Below are positions 37,905 to 46,394 of a stretch of 64,000 bases of DNA, piece by piece. The DNA lies in assembly GCF_011492945.1 (NCBI RefSeq), contig NZ_CP045119.1, forward strand, positions 2,170,001-2,234,000, given 5' to 3'. Source of the DNA: Rubrobacter tropicus (GTDB lineage Bacteria; Actinomycetota; Rubrobacteria; Rubrobacterales; Rubrobacteraceae). Numbering within the stretch: the first letter of the stretch is position 1; each line of letters opens with the position of its first letter. The notes below the pieces were generated by a model that ran no database searches, was not told the DNA's origin, and worked only from the letters and a program-made list of their open reading frames with translations. The position numbers and the translations under genes are program-made.

Positions 37905-38878
37905 TTACGCGAAGATTTCGCCCCGCGGCATGAAGAGTCGCCTGTAGGTCGCGAGGGCGTATCGGTCGGTCATACCGGCCACAAAGTCCACGGTCTCCAC
38001 GAGAGGATCCCGATCGCTGCCCGCCCGCTCTTCCGGATGCCGCAGGTAATACTCGAAGAGCGCCGCGACGACGCCGGAGGCCTTCTGGTTTTCGCGCGAG
38101 CGCCCGTCGCGGTAGACGTTCTCGAAGAGCCAACTCCGCAAACCCATCAGCGCCGCGTACCCGTCCTCCGACAAAGCAATCTCACCTTTAACTTTAGAGG
38201 TAGAGATCATGTCCCGTACGAGGGTATCGATCCTGACGCTCATCTGCTCGCCGAGGGCGGAGATCGGGCCAGGCGGAAGGTCTTCCGGGGCGATGATCCC
38301 GGCCCGTAGGGCGTCGTCCACGTCGTGGTTGACGTAGGCGATGCGGTCCGCAACCCGCACGATCTCCCCCTCCCGGCTCGACGGATGACCCTTTCCGGTA
38401 TGGTTAAGTATCCCGTCTCTCACCTCCAACGTAAGGTTCAGACCCTTGCCGGCCTTTTCGAGGTGGTCGACGACGCGGAGGGAGTGTTCGTTGTGGCGGA
38501 AGGTGCGGCCGTGTTTGGAGAGGGCGTGGGAGAGGGCTGACTCGCCCGTGTGTCCGAAGGGGGTGTGGCCGAGGTCGTGGCCGAGGGAGATCGCCTCGGT
38601 GAGGTCCTCGTTGAGGCCGAGCGCGCGGGCGATGGTGCGAGAGACCTGCATCATCTCCAGCGTGTGCGTGAGGCGGGTCCGGAAGTGGTCGCCATCGGGG
38701 CTATGAAGACCTGCGTCTTGTGCATGAGACGGCGGAACGCCTTGGCGTGGATTATGCGATCCCTGTCCCGCTGGAACTCGTTGCGCACCCCATCGGGGGG
38801 TTCGTACCGGAGACGCCCCGCGCTCTGCTCGCAGGCCCAATCCCAGCGTCTAAGCTCCGGTTCGTGCGGCGGCGTCAC
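37905..38878 (-). CDS. dgt: dGTPase-like deoxynucleoside triphosphate triphosphohydrolase (apparent one-base frameshift)
   Basis: HD-domain enzyme cleaving dNTPs to nucleoside and triphosphate. The N-terminus reads from a GTG at 38878 (GTGA overlap with recO): [17 protein letters not shown], then [10 protein letters not shown]. There a C run (plus 38697-38700) is one base short. Repair gives [16 protein letters not shown] and joins the frame with [16 protein letters not shown] (HD pair) and [11 protein letters not shown]. Repaired length 324 residues. Family length and motifs fit; substrate preference is unknown. Confidence 0.88.
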
Positions 38879-39630
38879 GCGGGGCGTCGGGAGCGATAGG
38901 CGAGCTTCGCCCCGGCGAGGGTGTTGCCTGGGGCGTGTGCCAGGACGTGGGCGCGGACCACGCGCAGCACGCTCTGTTTGAGGTCCTCGCCCGTCGGGGC
39001 GTCGCGGACGGGGCGTTCTATCGTCTCCCGGAGCCTGTCCAGGGTGCCGGGCGCCATCGGGAAGGCGTCGGCCGTTGACGAACGGCATTCGGCGCAGAGC
39101 ACGCCGCCGTGTTCGGGGGCGAAGTGGAGGGGTTCCGACGCCTCGTCGAGGGCCACCTCGCAGTTCAGGCAACGGTCGAGTTGCGGGGCGTAGCCGGCGA
39201 GGACGGAGAGCTTGAGGCCGAGGGCGGCCTCCACCGCCTCGAAGCCGGAATCGCGCGATTCGAGGGCGTCGAGGCCGTTGTAGAGGAGGTTGAAGACGCG
39301 GCGATCGGCCTCGTCCCCGCCCGAGAGGGCGCGCACGCTGCCTACCATGCCGGCCGCGGCCTCGAAGCGGGCGAGGTTCTCCCGGATGCCGTGGAAACTC
39401 CTCAGCGTCTCGGCCTGGGTGATCGTGTCCAGGGTCCTGCCGCCGTAGGCGACGAAATCCACGCAAGAGAGGGGCTCCAGGCGGGCGCCGAAGCGAGATT
39501 TCGTGCGCCGGATGCCCTTGGCGATGGCCGAGACGAGGCCGGCATCGCGGGTGTAGAGGTCGAGGATGCGGTCGGCTTCGCCGTAGCGGATGGACCGGAG
39601 CACGATCCCCTTACTCTTGTAGACCGCCAC
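38875..39630 (-). CDS. recO: DNA repair protein RecO
   Basis: Helps load RecA with RecR. 251 residues: N-terminal OB fold ([36 protein letters not shown]), helical middle, and a zinc-finger-like cluster [10 protein letters not shown]...CAECR. GTG at 39630 has GGAGG six bases upstream and overlaps the deoC end by 20 bases. Order era-(deoC)-recO is a common bacterial neighbourhood. Confidence 0.94.
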   Translation of the reverse strand: MAVYKSKGIVLRSIRYGEADRILDLYTRDAGLVSAIAKGIRRTKSRFGARLEPLSCVDFVAYGGRTLDTITQAETLRSFHGIRENLARFEAAAGMVGSVRALSGGDEADRRVFNLLYNGLDALESRDSGFEAVEAALGLKLSVLAGYAPQLDRCLNCEVALDEASEPLHFAPEHGGVLCAECRSSTADAFPMAPGTLDRLRETIERPVRDAPTGEDLKQSVLRVVRAHVLAHAPGNTLAGAKLAYRSRRPA

Positions 39631-40318
39631 CCTCGGCCTCCTCCATCACCGCAACGCTCGAACTCATGCCCAGACGCGACGCGCCGGCGTTGAGAATATC
39701 CAGGGCGTCCTCCAGAGTCTTGATACCGCCAGACGCCTTGACCGCCAGGCCCTCCGGCGCCTCTTCCCGGAGAAGGGCGACGTCCTCCGGGGTGGCGCCG
39801 CCTGGGCCGAAGCCCGTCGAGGTCTTCACGAAATCCGCGCCGCTGGAGGCCACTATCTGGGTGGCGAGCCGCTTCATCTTGTTCGTCAGGTACGCGGTCT
39901 CGATGATCACCTTCATCACCGCGTCGTTCAGGCCGTTGTTCATAGCGACGACGCTCACCTCCTGGGTGAGGCTGGCTAGCTCGTCGGCCACGTAGTCGAA
40001 CTCGCCGGAGAGAAACTTGGAGATGTTCATTACCACGTCTATCTCCGATGCGCCGCGGGTGATGGCCTCCCTGACCGCCGAGATCTTGACCGCCGTCGCG
40101 TCGTTGCCGAACGGAAAGGAGACGACCGTGGCGACCTTCACGTCGGTCCCCCGCAACTCCTTCGCGGCGGTCCTGACGTAGCAAGGGGGTACGCACACCG
40201 CGGCGAAGTGGTAGTTCGCGGCCTCCTTGCAGAGGGTTGTTATCTGATCTTCCGTGGCGTCCGGCTTCAAGAGGGTGTGGTCCACCGTCTTCGCGAACTC
40301 CCGCACCCTCATCGCCAA
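39611..40318 (-). CDS. deoC: Deoxyribose-phosphate aldolase
   Basis: Cleaves 2-deoxyribose-5-phosphate to glyceraldehyde-3-phosphate and acetaldehyde in nucleoside catabolism. 235 residues, TIM barrel; VDHTLLKPDAT at the N-terminus, SEIDVVMNI, Schiff-base lysine in ADFVKTSTGFG and second lysine in LAVKASGGIK. TTG at 40318 with GGGAG eight bases upstream; ATG two codons later is possible. Downstream of era and next to cdd, another nucleoside-salvage gene. Confidence 0.96.
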   Translation of the reverse strand: MAMRVREFAKTVDHTLLKPDATEDQITTLCKEAANYHFAAVCVPPCYVRTAAKELRGTDVKVATVVSFPFGNDATAVKISAVREAITRGASEIDVVMNISKFLSGEFDYVADELASLTQEVSVVAMNNGLNDAVMKVIIETAYLTNKMKRLATQIVASSGADFVKTSTGFGPGGATPEDVALLREEAPEGLAVKASGGIKTLEDALDILNAGASRLGMSSSVAVMEEAEGGGLQE

Positions 40319-40356
40319 TCTCGCTTCTCCCAGTTAGACGCCACGGCCGGGGCTAA

Positions 40357-41274
40357 TTATAAACCCAACCGCTCGAGGAACTTCTTGTCGCTGCGCCAGC
40401 CCGGCGTGACCTTTACCTTCAGATCGAGGTAAATCTTGGTTCCCAGGAGGCGCTCGACGTCGCGGCGGGCCTCGGTGCCGATCTTCTTGATGGTCTTACC
40501 GCCCTTGCCGAGCACGATCATGCGCTGGGTGCCCCGCTCGACGTGGATGATGGCGTAGACGACCGTGACGTTCTCCTTGCGCTCTACCTCGTCCACCTCG
40601 ACCATAACCGCGTGCGGGACCTCCTCCCGAAGCGCGTTTAGGGCCTTCTCCCTTATGTACTCGGCCAGGATCAGGGACTCCGGGTAGTCGGTCACCATCC
40701 CCTCGGGAAAGTACCGGGGTCCCGGCGGCAGGAGCCCGACGACGGACTCCATCAGGGCGTCCACGTTCGTTCCCTCCGAGGCGCTGATCTGGAAGATCTC
40801 CCGCCAGTCGCCGAGCTCTGAGAGGGCCTGGACGATGGGCAGGGCCCGGGTCGGTTTTTCGAGGAGGTCGATCTTGTTGAGGCAGACCATCGCGGGCGTC
40901 CCGCTGTCGGCGACGAGGCGGGCCACGTAGCGGTCGCCGGTGCCGAGGCCTTCGGCCGCCTGGGGCGCGTCCACCAGGAAGAGGACGATATCGGATTCGG
41001 AGAGGCTGTCTATCACCTGATCCTGCATGCGGGCGCGCAGGGTGTCTCTGGGCTTCTGCGAGCCCGGGGTGTCGACGAAGATCGCCTGGTAGTTCTTGCC
41101 GTTGCGGACGCCCCGGATCGGGCTGCGGGTGGTCTGCGGACGGGGGGAGGTGATCGAGACCTTCTCCCCGACCAGCCGGTTTACCAGCGTGCTCTTCCCC
41201 ACGTTCGGCCTGCCAACGACCGCTATGAAACCGCTCTTGAGGCCGTTCCGGGAGGCCCCGTCCACGCCCTTCAC
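40357..41274 (-). CDS. era: GTPase Era
   Basis: 16S rRNA maturation GTPase. 305 residues: P-loop VVGRPNVGKSTLVN, G3 VDTPGSQKP, G4 LNKIDL, effector region TRSPIRGV, and the C-terminal KH RNA-binding domain (VYAIIHVERGTQRMIVLGKGGK). GTG at 41274 shares GTGA with the cdd stop; the longer upstream frame is a cdd shadow. Confidence 0.97.
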   Translation of the reverse strand: MKGVDGASRNGLKSGFIAVVGRPNVGKSTLVNRLVGEKVSITSPRPQTTRSPIRGVRNGKNYQAIFVDTPGSQKPRDTLRARMQDQVIDSLSESDIVLFLVDAPQAAEGLGTGDRYVARLVADSGTPAMVCLNKIDLLEKPTRALPIVQALSELGDWREIFQISASEGTNVDALMESVVGLLPPGPRYFPEGMVTDYPESLILAEYIREKALNALREEVPHAVMVEVDEVERKENVTVVYAIIHVERGTQRMIVLGKGGKTIKKIGTEARRDVERLLGTKIYLDLKVKVTPGWRSDKKFLERLGL

Positions 41275-41675
41275 AGGTGTTCCGGACCGAAGGAGTTGGG
41301 CAGGATCTCCTCGAACGGGTAACGCCGGAGGCCGGAGGCATTCTCCACCACTACTTCCTCGCAGCCGAACTCTCGCAGGAACTGGCGGCACGCGCCGCAG
41401 GGGAAGCAGGGGGCGACGTTGGGGCTGAATACCGCGACGGACTTTATGCGCCTGTCCTCACCATCGGCCGAGACCATGGTGGTGGCCGCGTTTCGCTCGG
41501 CGCAGATGGAGAGGCCGTAGGAGGCGTTCTCGACGTTGCAGCCCGCGTGCACGGCGCCGCCCTCCGTCAGGATCGCGGCGCCCACCAGGAAGCGGCTGTA
41601 GGGCGCGTAGGCCCGTTCGGCGGCCTCGCGGGCCGCGCGCATCAAAGAGTCCACGCTGGGGCTCCTCTCCGTCAT
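41271..41675 (-). CDS. cdd: Cytidine deaminase
   Basis: Zinc enzyme converting cytidine and deoxycytidine to uridines. 134 residues: YAPYSRFLVGAAI, CNVENASYGLSICAERNA (Cys-Ala-Glu zinc/proton motif) and PCFPCGACRQFL with the two zinc cysteines. ATG at 41675 shares ATGA with the upstream DgkA-PAP2 gene. Typical era-cdd neighbourhood. Confidence 0.96.
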   Translation of the reverse strand: MTERSPSVDSLMRAAREAAERAYAPYSRFLVGAAILTEGGAVHAGCNVENASYGLSICAERNAATTMVSADGEDRRIKSVAVFSPNVAPCFPCGACRQFLREFGCEEVVVENASGLRRYPFEEILPNSFGPEHL

Positions 41676-42406
41676 AAGAATTGGAAGATGGACACGGTAA
41701 GGAGGGCGCCGATGGCCGCGCCCGCCACCACCTGGTAGAAGCTGTGGATGCCGCTCTCGACGCGGCTCTGGCAGACGAGGAGGGCCATCAGGAGCGAGAT
41801 CAGGGACACCAGCCCCGCGTACCGCCCCCCGGCGGCTATGAAGCTGGCGGCGACCCACCCTGCGAAAGCGACGGCCGCGTGCCCCGACGGCATCCCCCCG
41901 TAGAACGAGTTGGGCGAGCGCGTCAGCGCCTTGCCGAGCACCACCACCAGGACCACGACGCCTAAAGAGACGAGGGTCAGATGCCCGGGCCAGCGCCGGA
42001 TGCTGTTGAGCGTCTCCAGGGAGAGGGGCCCGAGGTCGTCGGCCAGGACCAGGTATCCCACCAGCAACGCACCGACGCTGGAGACGAGGACCGCCCCCGC
42101 GGAGACGTCCTTGGCGAGCTTGGCGAGCGGGTGGTACTCGGTCGTAACGAGGTCCACGACGAACTCCAGGGCGGTGTTGAACATCTCCGTTACGAAGACC
42201 ACGAGGATGGTGAGAACGAGCACGGCGAGCTCCAGCTCGCTCACGCCGACCAGCAGGCTGAGGACCAGGACGCCCACCGCCGCGACCACGTGGAAGCGCA
42301 TGTTGCGCTGGGTCCGAACCGCCGAGACGACCCCGCGATAGGCGTGCTCGAAGCTGCGGCCAACGCCCTGCTGTCCCTTGAGCGGCTTCCTGGCCTCCTT
42401 AACCAC
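41672..42406 (-). CDS. DgkA-type undecaprenol/diacylglycerol kinase fused to a PAP2 phosphatase
   Basis: 244 residues. Part one (about 15-120) is a DgkA-like membrane kinase: FEHAYRGVVSAVRTQRNMR, VTEMFNTALE and KLAKDVSAGAVLV. Part two (about 140-240) is a PAP2 phosphatase: KALTRSPNSFY, MPSGHAAVAF and SRVESGIHSFYQVVAG, in which the usual Asp after His is replaced by Gln. A kinase plus phosphatase in one chain suggests lipid carrier recycling (undecaprenol or undecaprenyl phosphates), by inference. Frequently next to ybeY and cdd in Gram-positives. GTG start at 42406. Confidence 0.9.
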   Translation of the reverse strand: MVKEARKPLKGQQGVGRSFEHAYRGVVSAVRTQRNMRFHVVAAVGVLVLSLLVGVSELELAVLVLTILVVFVTEMFNTALEFVVDLVTTEYHPLAKLAKDVSAGAVLVSSVGALLVGYLVLADDLGPLSLETLNSIRRWPGHLTLVSLGVVVLVVVLGKALTRSPNSFYGGMPSGHAAVAFAGWVAASFIAAGGRYAGLVSLISLLMALLVCQSRVESGIHSFYQVVAGAAIGALLTVSIFQFL

Positions 42407-42818
42407 GAGTCTCGTCCATCACGGCCCGTTGCGTTCGGGCCATCTCGCTCCCGTCGAAATCCTCGCCGTGGTCCATCCCGGCGAGGTGCAGGGCACCGTG
42501 GACCACAAGTTCCTCGATATCCATGTCGGCGCAATCGGGGCAGATCACGACCTCCCCCGCCATCTCCCCGTATGGGCCGTCTACCTCGAAAGAGAGCACG
42601 TCGGTCTCCCTGTCCTTGCCCCTGAACCTGTGGTTGAGGTCCCGGATCGTCTCGGGTTCTACGAGGACCACGGAAGCCTCGCCCGCGCGTTCGAGGTTCA
42701 ATCCCCTGCTCTCGAAGGCCGCCGCGAAGAGTTCTGTGGCTCGTGCGGCGGAGAGTCGGCCGTACCCCACCTCGTCGAGCAACTCGACGGTGAAGGGGGT
42801 GGGTCGCGCGCCGCTCAG
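42399..42818 (-). CDS. ybeY: Endoribonuclease YbeY (probable CTG start)
   Basis: Single-strand endoribonuclease needed for 16S rRNA 3' end maturation. The zinc site HGALHLAGMDH matches HxxxHxxxxxH; LNHRFRGKDRETDVLSFE is the other hallmark. The family start (xVELxDExG) lies upstream of the first TTG at 42782. The best start is a CTG at 42818 that overlaps the upstream stop (CTGA) and has AAGGAG about six bases before it, giving 139 residues. Next to phoH and the HD-domain gene, its usual partners. Confidence 0.9.
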   Translation of the reverse strand: MSGARPTPFTVELLDEVGYGRLSAARATELFAAAFESRGLNLERAGEASVVLVEPETIRDLNHRFRGKDRETDVLSFEVDGPYGEMAGEVVICPDCADMDIEELVVHGALHLAGMDHGEDFDGSEMARTQRAVMDETRG

Positions 42819-44455
42819 GTGGTCTCCTTCCGGACGCCTTTTGCCCGGTCGGGCTTCTCTACTCCCTTGCGGGGGGTGGGCTTGCCGTTTGCGGCCTTGC
42901 CGTTACGGGAGTCCCCGTTTGCCCCGGGGTACTCGATGCGGGGTCCGAGAAAGCCGATGAGGGCTTCGAGGACCGCCTCTCCGACCTCGTGGATCTCGCG
43001 CATCGTCAGGTCGCACTCGTCGAACTGGCCGTCGTCGAGCTTGCGGTTGATGGTGTCGGTGACTATATCCTCGATGCGTTTGGGGGTCGGCTTCGCGAGG
43101 GACTTCACCGTCGCCTGCACGGAGTCGGCGAGCATCACGATGCCGGCCTCCTTGCTCTTGGGCAGGCCGCCCGAGTACCGGAAGTCGGCCTCGTTCACCT
43201 TGTCGCCGTCGATCTCTATGGCCTTGCGGTAGAAGTACTCGATGCGGGTCGAGCCGTGGTGCTGGGAAATGATGTCCAGGATCTCCTGCGGCAGGCCCCA
43301 GGCGCGGCCTATCTCCAGGCCGTCCTTGACGTGGCGCCGGATCACCTTCGCGGACAAGGTCGGCGATAGGGCGTCGTGGGGGTTGAGCTGGCCGATCTGG
43401 TTCTCGATAAAGTACGCCGGGTGCTCCATCTTCCCGATGTCGTGGTAGTAGGCGCCCACGCGGGCCAGAAGTGCGTTCGCGCCGATCCTCTCGGCCGCGT
43501 TCTCGGCGAGCGTACCGACCTCCATGGAGTGGGTGAACGTGCCGGGAGCTTTTTGCAGGAGCTTGTGAATGAGGGTGTTGCTCGTGTTAGAGAACTCGAG
43601 CAACTTCATGGGGGTCAATATGTTGAAAGCGTCTTCGAGCAGCGGCAGCAGCACCATGGCGAGCATGAGCGAGAGCAGCCCGCTCCCGAGGCCGAGCACG
43701 CCCTGCCAGGCCGCATCGGCGAAATTGGCGCCCCCGATCAGGCCGACGGCGAAGGTAACGACGCCCGTGACCAGCGCGATGACGAGCCCGGCCTTGAGCA
43801 AACGCTGGCGCGAGTCGACCCGCACGACCGTATAGATGGCGAAGCCGGACGAGAGGAGCAGCGAGATCGTGAGGAGAAAGTCGTTGCCCCCCATCACCCC
43901 TATGTTGATGGACGTAACGACCACCATCAGGAACATCAGGCGCGGGCCAAGGAGCAGGGTGCCTATGACCGAGAGGCCTGCCAGGGGGGTCAGGTACTCG
44001 TTGAAGTTCAACTCCGTGAAGAACCGGGCAAGCGCCGTGAAAAGAATGGTGAGTGAGGCGGCCAGTGCTATCCGGATCGCGGTGTTGGTCTTGAGGATGC
44101 GGCGTCCGAACCGCTCCAGGAAGTACCAGGCGATCCCGAGCTCTATCGCCACCACCATCGCCACGCCAAGCAGCACGGTCAACGGGTTGGGGTCCTGGAG
44201 CAGGCCCTCTATCCGCTCGAAGTTGCCGCTCTCTATGATGCCTTCGGGGACGCTCCGCTCGATAGGCTCGCTGGAGCCGAGCCCGATCAGGGCGGTCAGG
44301 GAGAGCCAGGTGACGAGCGTCAACCCGGCGTAGAGCCGCAGGGTCGGGAGCCGTTCCATCCACTCGCGGAGACGTTCGAAGCGCGTGGGAGGACGATGCA
44401 GGTCGTCCACACGAGAACCCAAAGCCGGGTTCGGTATGCCTTTTTTGAGCTTCAT
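42815..44455 (-). CDS. PgpH/YqfF-like membrane HD-domain phosphohydrolase (short form)
   Basis: 546 residues: one N-terminal membrane helix (about 41-62), a short outside segment, a block of about six membrane helices (95-270), then an HDIG-type cytoplasmic domain with HSMEVGTLAENAAE, ARVGAYYHDIGKMEHP, and a C-terminal basic tail. Related to PgpH, which degrades cyclic-di-AMP. The roughly 250-residue 7TMR-HDED outside domain of typical PgpH is missing, so the sensor part is lost or never gained. Order phoH-HD-ybeY is conserved. Confidence 0.88.
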   Translation of the reverse strand: MKLKKGIPNPALGSRVDDLHRPPTRFERLREWMERLPTLRLYAGLTLVTWLSLTALIGLGSSEPIERSVPEGIIESGNFERIEGLLQDPNPLTVLLGVAMVVAIELGIAWYFLERFGRRILKTNTAIRIALAASLTILFTALARFFTELNFNEYLTPLAGLSVIGTLLLGPRLMFLMVVVTSINIGVMGGNDFLLTISLLLSSGFAIYTVVRVDSRQRLLKAGLVIALVTGVVTFAVGLIGGANFADAAWQGVLGLGSGLLSLMLAMVLLPLLEDAFNILTPMKLLEFSNTSNTLIHKLLQKAPGTFTHSMEVGTLAENAAERIGANALLARVGAYYHDIGKMEHPAYFIENQIGQLNPHDALSPTLSAKVIRRHVKDGLEIGRAWGLPQEILDIISQHHGSTRIEYFYRKAIEIDGDKVNEADFRYSGGLPKSKEAGIVMLADSVQATVKSLAKPTPKRIEDIVTDTINRKLDDGQFDECDLTMREIHEVGEAVLEALIGFLGPRIEYPGANGDSRNGKAANGKPTPRKGVEKPDRAKGVRKETT

Positions 44456-44475
44456 GCTCGCTCCCGCGCCGGCCT

Positions 44476-45444
44476 CTACGCCCCGTCGCCCTGTTCGGCC
44501 CCCTCGTAAGCGTCCACTATACGCATCACGAGGTCGCTGCGCACTATGTCGTCCCTCTGCAACCCCACGAAAGAGACGCCCTCGACCCCGGTCAAAGCCC
44601 TCCTCGCATCGTCCAAACCGCTAACGCGGCCCTTCGGGAGGTCCACCTGAGTCCGGTCGCCGGTAACCACCATCTTCGAGCCGAACCCGAGCCGCGTCAG
44701 GAACATCTTCATCTGCTGGGGTGAGGTGTTCTGTGCCTCGTCCAGGATTATGAACGCATCATTCAGAGTACGGCCCCTCATGAAAGCCAGCGGCGCGATC
44801 TCGATTATACCCCTCTCGAGATGGCCCTGGAACTGGGCCGGGTCGACCATCTCGTAGAGCGCGTCGTAGAGCGGGCGGAAGTACGGGTCGACCTTCGCCA
44901 TCATGTCCCCCGGCAAGAACCCGAGCGACTCGCCCGCCTCGACCGCGGGCCTGGTCAGTATGATCCTGGAGACCTCTCCCCTGTTCAAAGCCTCGACCGC
45001 GAGCGCGACGGCCAGATACGTCTTGCCCGTCCCCGCAGGACCGATGCCGAATACGACCTGGTGGTTGCGGATCGCATCGGTATAAGCCTTCTGATTACGG
45101 GTCTTCGGCGCAACCCGGCGGCCCCGATGCGTCAGGATCACGTCCCCGAGCACCTCGCGCCCGCCCCCCCCATCGGCCATCTTGTAGAGCCTCTCTGCGG
45201 TCTCGGGCGTGGGGTTGTGCCCCTCCTCCGCGAGCCCCACGAGCCCGTCGAAGACGGCCTCGGCCCGCTCCACGGCCACTTCCCCTCCGCGCAGCAGGAT
45301 CTCGTTCCCCCGCACGACGACCTCGCACTGCACGAGCTCCTCGACCCGCCTCAAAACGGAATCCCGCTCCCCGAAGACGTCGAGCATCCGCCCGGGCGGG
45401 ATGACGAGCTTGGCTTCTACCTGGCTGCTTGTTCTCGTGTCCGT
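44476..45444 (-). CDS. phoH: PhoH family ATPase (probable ACG start)
   Basis: PhoH-like P-loop NTPase related to RNA helicase cores and linked to YbeY. Walker A GIGPAGTGKTYLA, Walker B FIILDEAQNTSP, and VVTGDRTQVDLP. An N-terminal KH-like part (VRRVEELVQCEVVVRGNEILL) precedes. Family similarity (SSQVEAKLVIPPGRMLDVFGERD) extends 19 codons beyond the first ATG at 45387. No ATG, GTG or TTG is in frame before the stop upstream. ACG at 45444 lies five bases after AAGGAG and gives 322 residues. Alternatively a base is missing in CCAGG, linking to an ATG inside the repeat. Confidence 0.9.
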   Translation of the reverse strand, partial: TDTRTSSQVEAKLVIPPGRMLDVFGERDSVLRRVEELVQCEVVVRGNEILLRGGEVAVERAEAVFDGLVGLAEEGHNPTPETAERLYKMADGGGGREVLGDVILTHRGRRVAPKTRNQKAYTDAIRNHQVVFGIGPAGTGKTYLAVALAVEALNRGEVSRIILTRPAVEAGESLGFLPGDMMAKVDPYFRPLYDALYEMVDPAQFQGHLERGIIEIAPLAFMRGRTLNDAFIILDEAQNTSPQQMKMFLTRLGFGSKMVVTGDRTQVDLPKGRVSGLDDARRALTGVEGVSFVGLQRDDIVRSDLVMRIVDAYEGAEQGDGA

Positions 45445-45460
45445 CGTGACTCCTTTTTAG

Positions 45461-45606
45461 CCATCAGCTTTCAGCGGTCAGCATTCAGCTAACCACCCTC
45501 CACGTGTTGCTCCGCACTCGGCCCGACAACGACTCTCGTCCCGCTCGATCTTCTCCGAATGGCGACCATCGTTGTGCTGAAGGCTGAAAGCTGACCGCTG
45601 AAAGCC
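45461..45606. repeat. Inverted-repeat element A with 7-base units
   Basis: Arms 45467-45489 and 45583-45605 are inverted copies matching at 22 of 23 bases; each is built of 7-base units of the type TCAGCNN. The 93-base interior has no open frame. It fills the gap between phoH and yqeY, ending two bases from the yqeY stop. Confidence 0.8.
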
Positions 45607-45607
45607 C

Positions 45608-46051
45608 TCATTGCAACCTCTGCTTTACCAGCGCTGAGAGCTCCCGGCCCTCTGCCCGGCCCCCTGATAGCTGCGTCGCCTTTCCCATTACCTTGCCCAT
45701 GTCGCGCATTCCCTTAGCACCCGTCTCCTGGATCGCCTCGTCCACTATGGCCTCTAGCTCTTCTTGGGAGAGGGGCTGGGGAAGGTAGGCGCGGACCACT
45801 TCGGCTTCGGCCGCTTCGGAGGCCGCCTGCTCTTCGCGTCCGGCCTTGCGGAAGGCCTCGGCCGACTCTTCCCTTTGTTTTAGCTGGCGTCTGAGGATCG
45901 TCTGTTCTTCCGCCTCTTCCAGGGGACGGCCGGCTTCGATCTGGCCGTTCTTGAGCGCGGCGCCCAGCATTCGAAGGGCGCCCAGGCGGGCCTTGTCCCG
46001 CTGCTTCATGGCGGTCTTGGTGTCCTGTTGGATGCTCTCCGCGATGCTCAA
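45608..46051 (-). CDS. yqeY: GatB/YqeY domain-containing protein
   Basis: 147 residues, GatB/YqeY fold: N-terminal DTKTAMKQRDKARLGALRML, central LKQREESAEAFRKAGR and the C-terminal GKVMGKATQLSGGRAEG. Related to the tRNA-binding tail of GatB; a role in tRNA amidation or quality control is guessed only. TTG start overlaps the HIT gene stop (TTGA). Confidence 0.92.
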   Translation of the reverse strand: MSIAESIQQDTKTAMKQRDKARLGALRMLGAALKNGQIEAGRPLEEAEEQTILRRQLKQREESAEAFRKAGREEQAASEAAEAEVVRAYLPQPLSQEELEAIVDEAIQETGAKGMRDMGKVMGKATQLSGGRAEGRELSALVKQRLQ

Positions 46052-46392
46052 GGCATGCCCAGCTTTCTGCCGCCGAGGACGTGCAGGTGGAGGTGGAAGA
46101 CCTCCTGCCCGGCGTCGGGGCCGTTGTTGATCCTGACGGCGTATCCGCTCTGGTCTACCCCGAGCTTGCCCGCGACCTCGCTCGATACCTCCAACAGCCG
46201 CTTCGCGACGCTGTCCGGCAAATCGGCCATCGCTTCCAGGTTAGGCACGTGGCTCCTCGGGATCACGAGGACGTGGGTCGGCGCCTGGCCGTTTATGTCT
46301 TTGAAAGCCACGATGTCTTCTTCCTCGTGGACCATCTCGGCGTCGATCTCCCCGCCGGCTATCTTGCAAAAGATGCAGTCCGGATCTACCAA
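46048..46392 (-). CDS. HIT family (HINT-like) nucleotide hydrolase
   Basis: 114 residues: N-terminal CIFCKIAGGEIDAEMVHEED-type start, PTHVLVIPRSHVPNL and the histidine triad HLHLHVLGG. HINT-type purine nucleoside phosphoramidase is likely. TTG at 46392 is chosen for its GGAGGGG seven bases upstream; a GTG two codons earlier would overlap the rsmE stop. Sits between rsmE and yqeY. Confidence 0.93.
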   Translation of the reverse strand: MVDPDCIFCKIAGGEIDAEMVHEEEDIVAFKDINGQAPTHVLVIPRSHVPNLEAMADLPDSVAKRLLEVSSEVAGKLGVDQSGYAVRINNGPDAGQEVFHLHLHVLGGRKLGMP

Positions 46393-46394
46393 TA

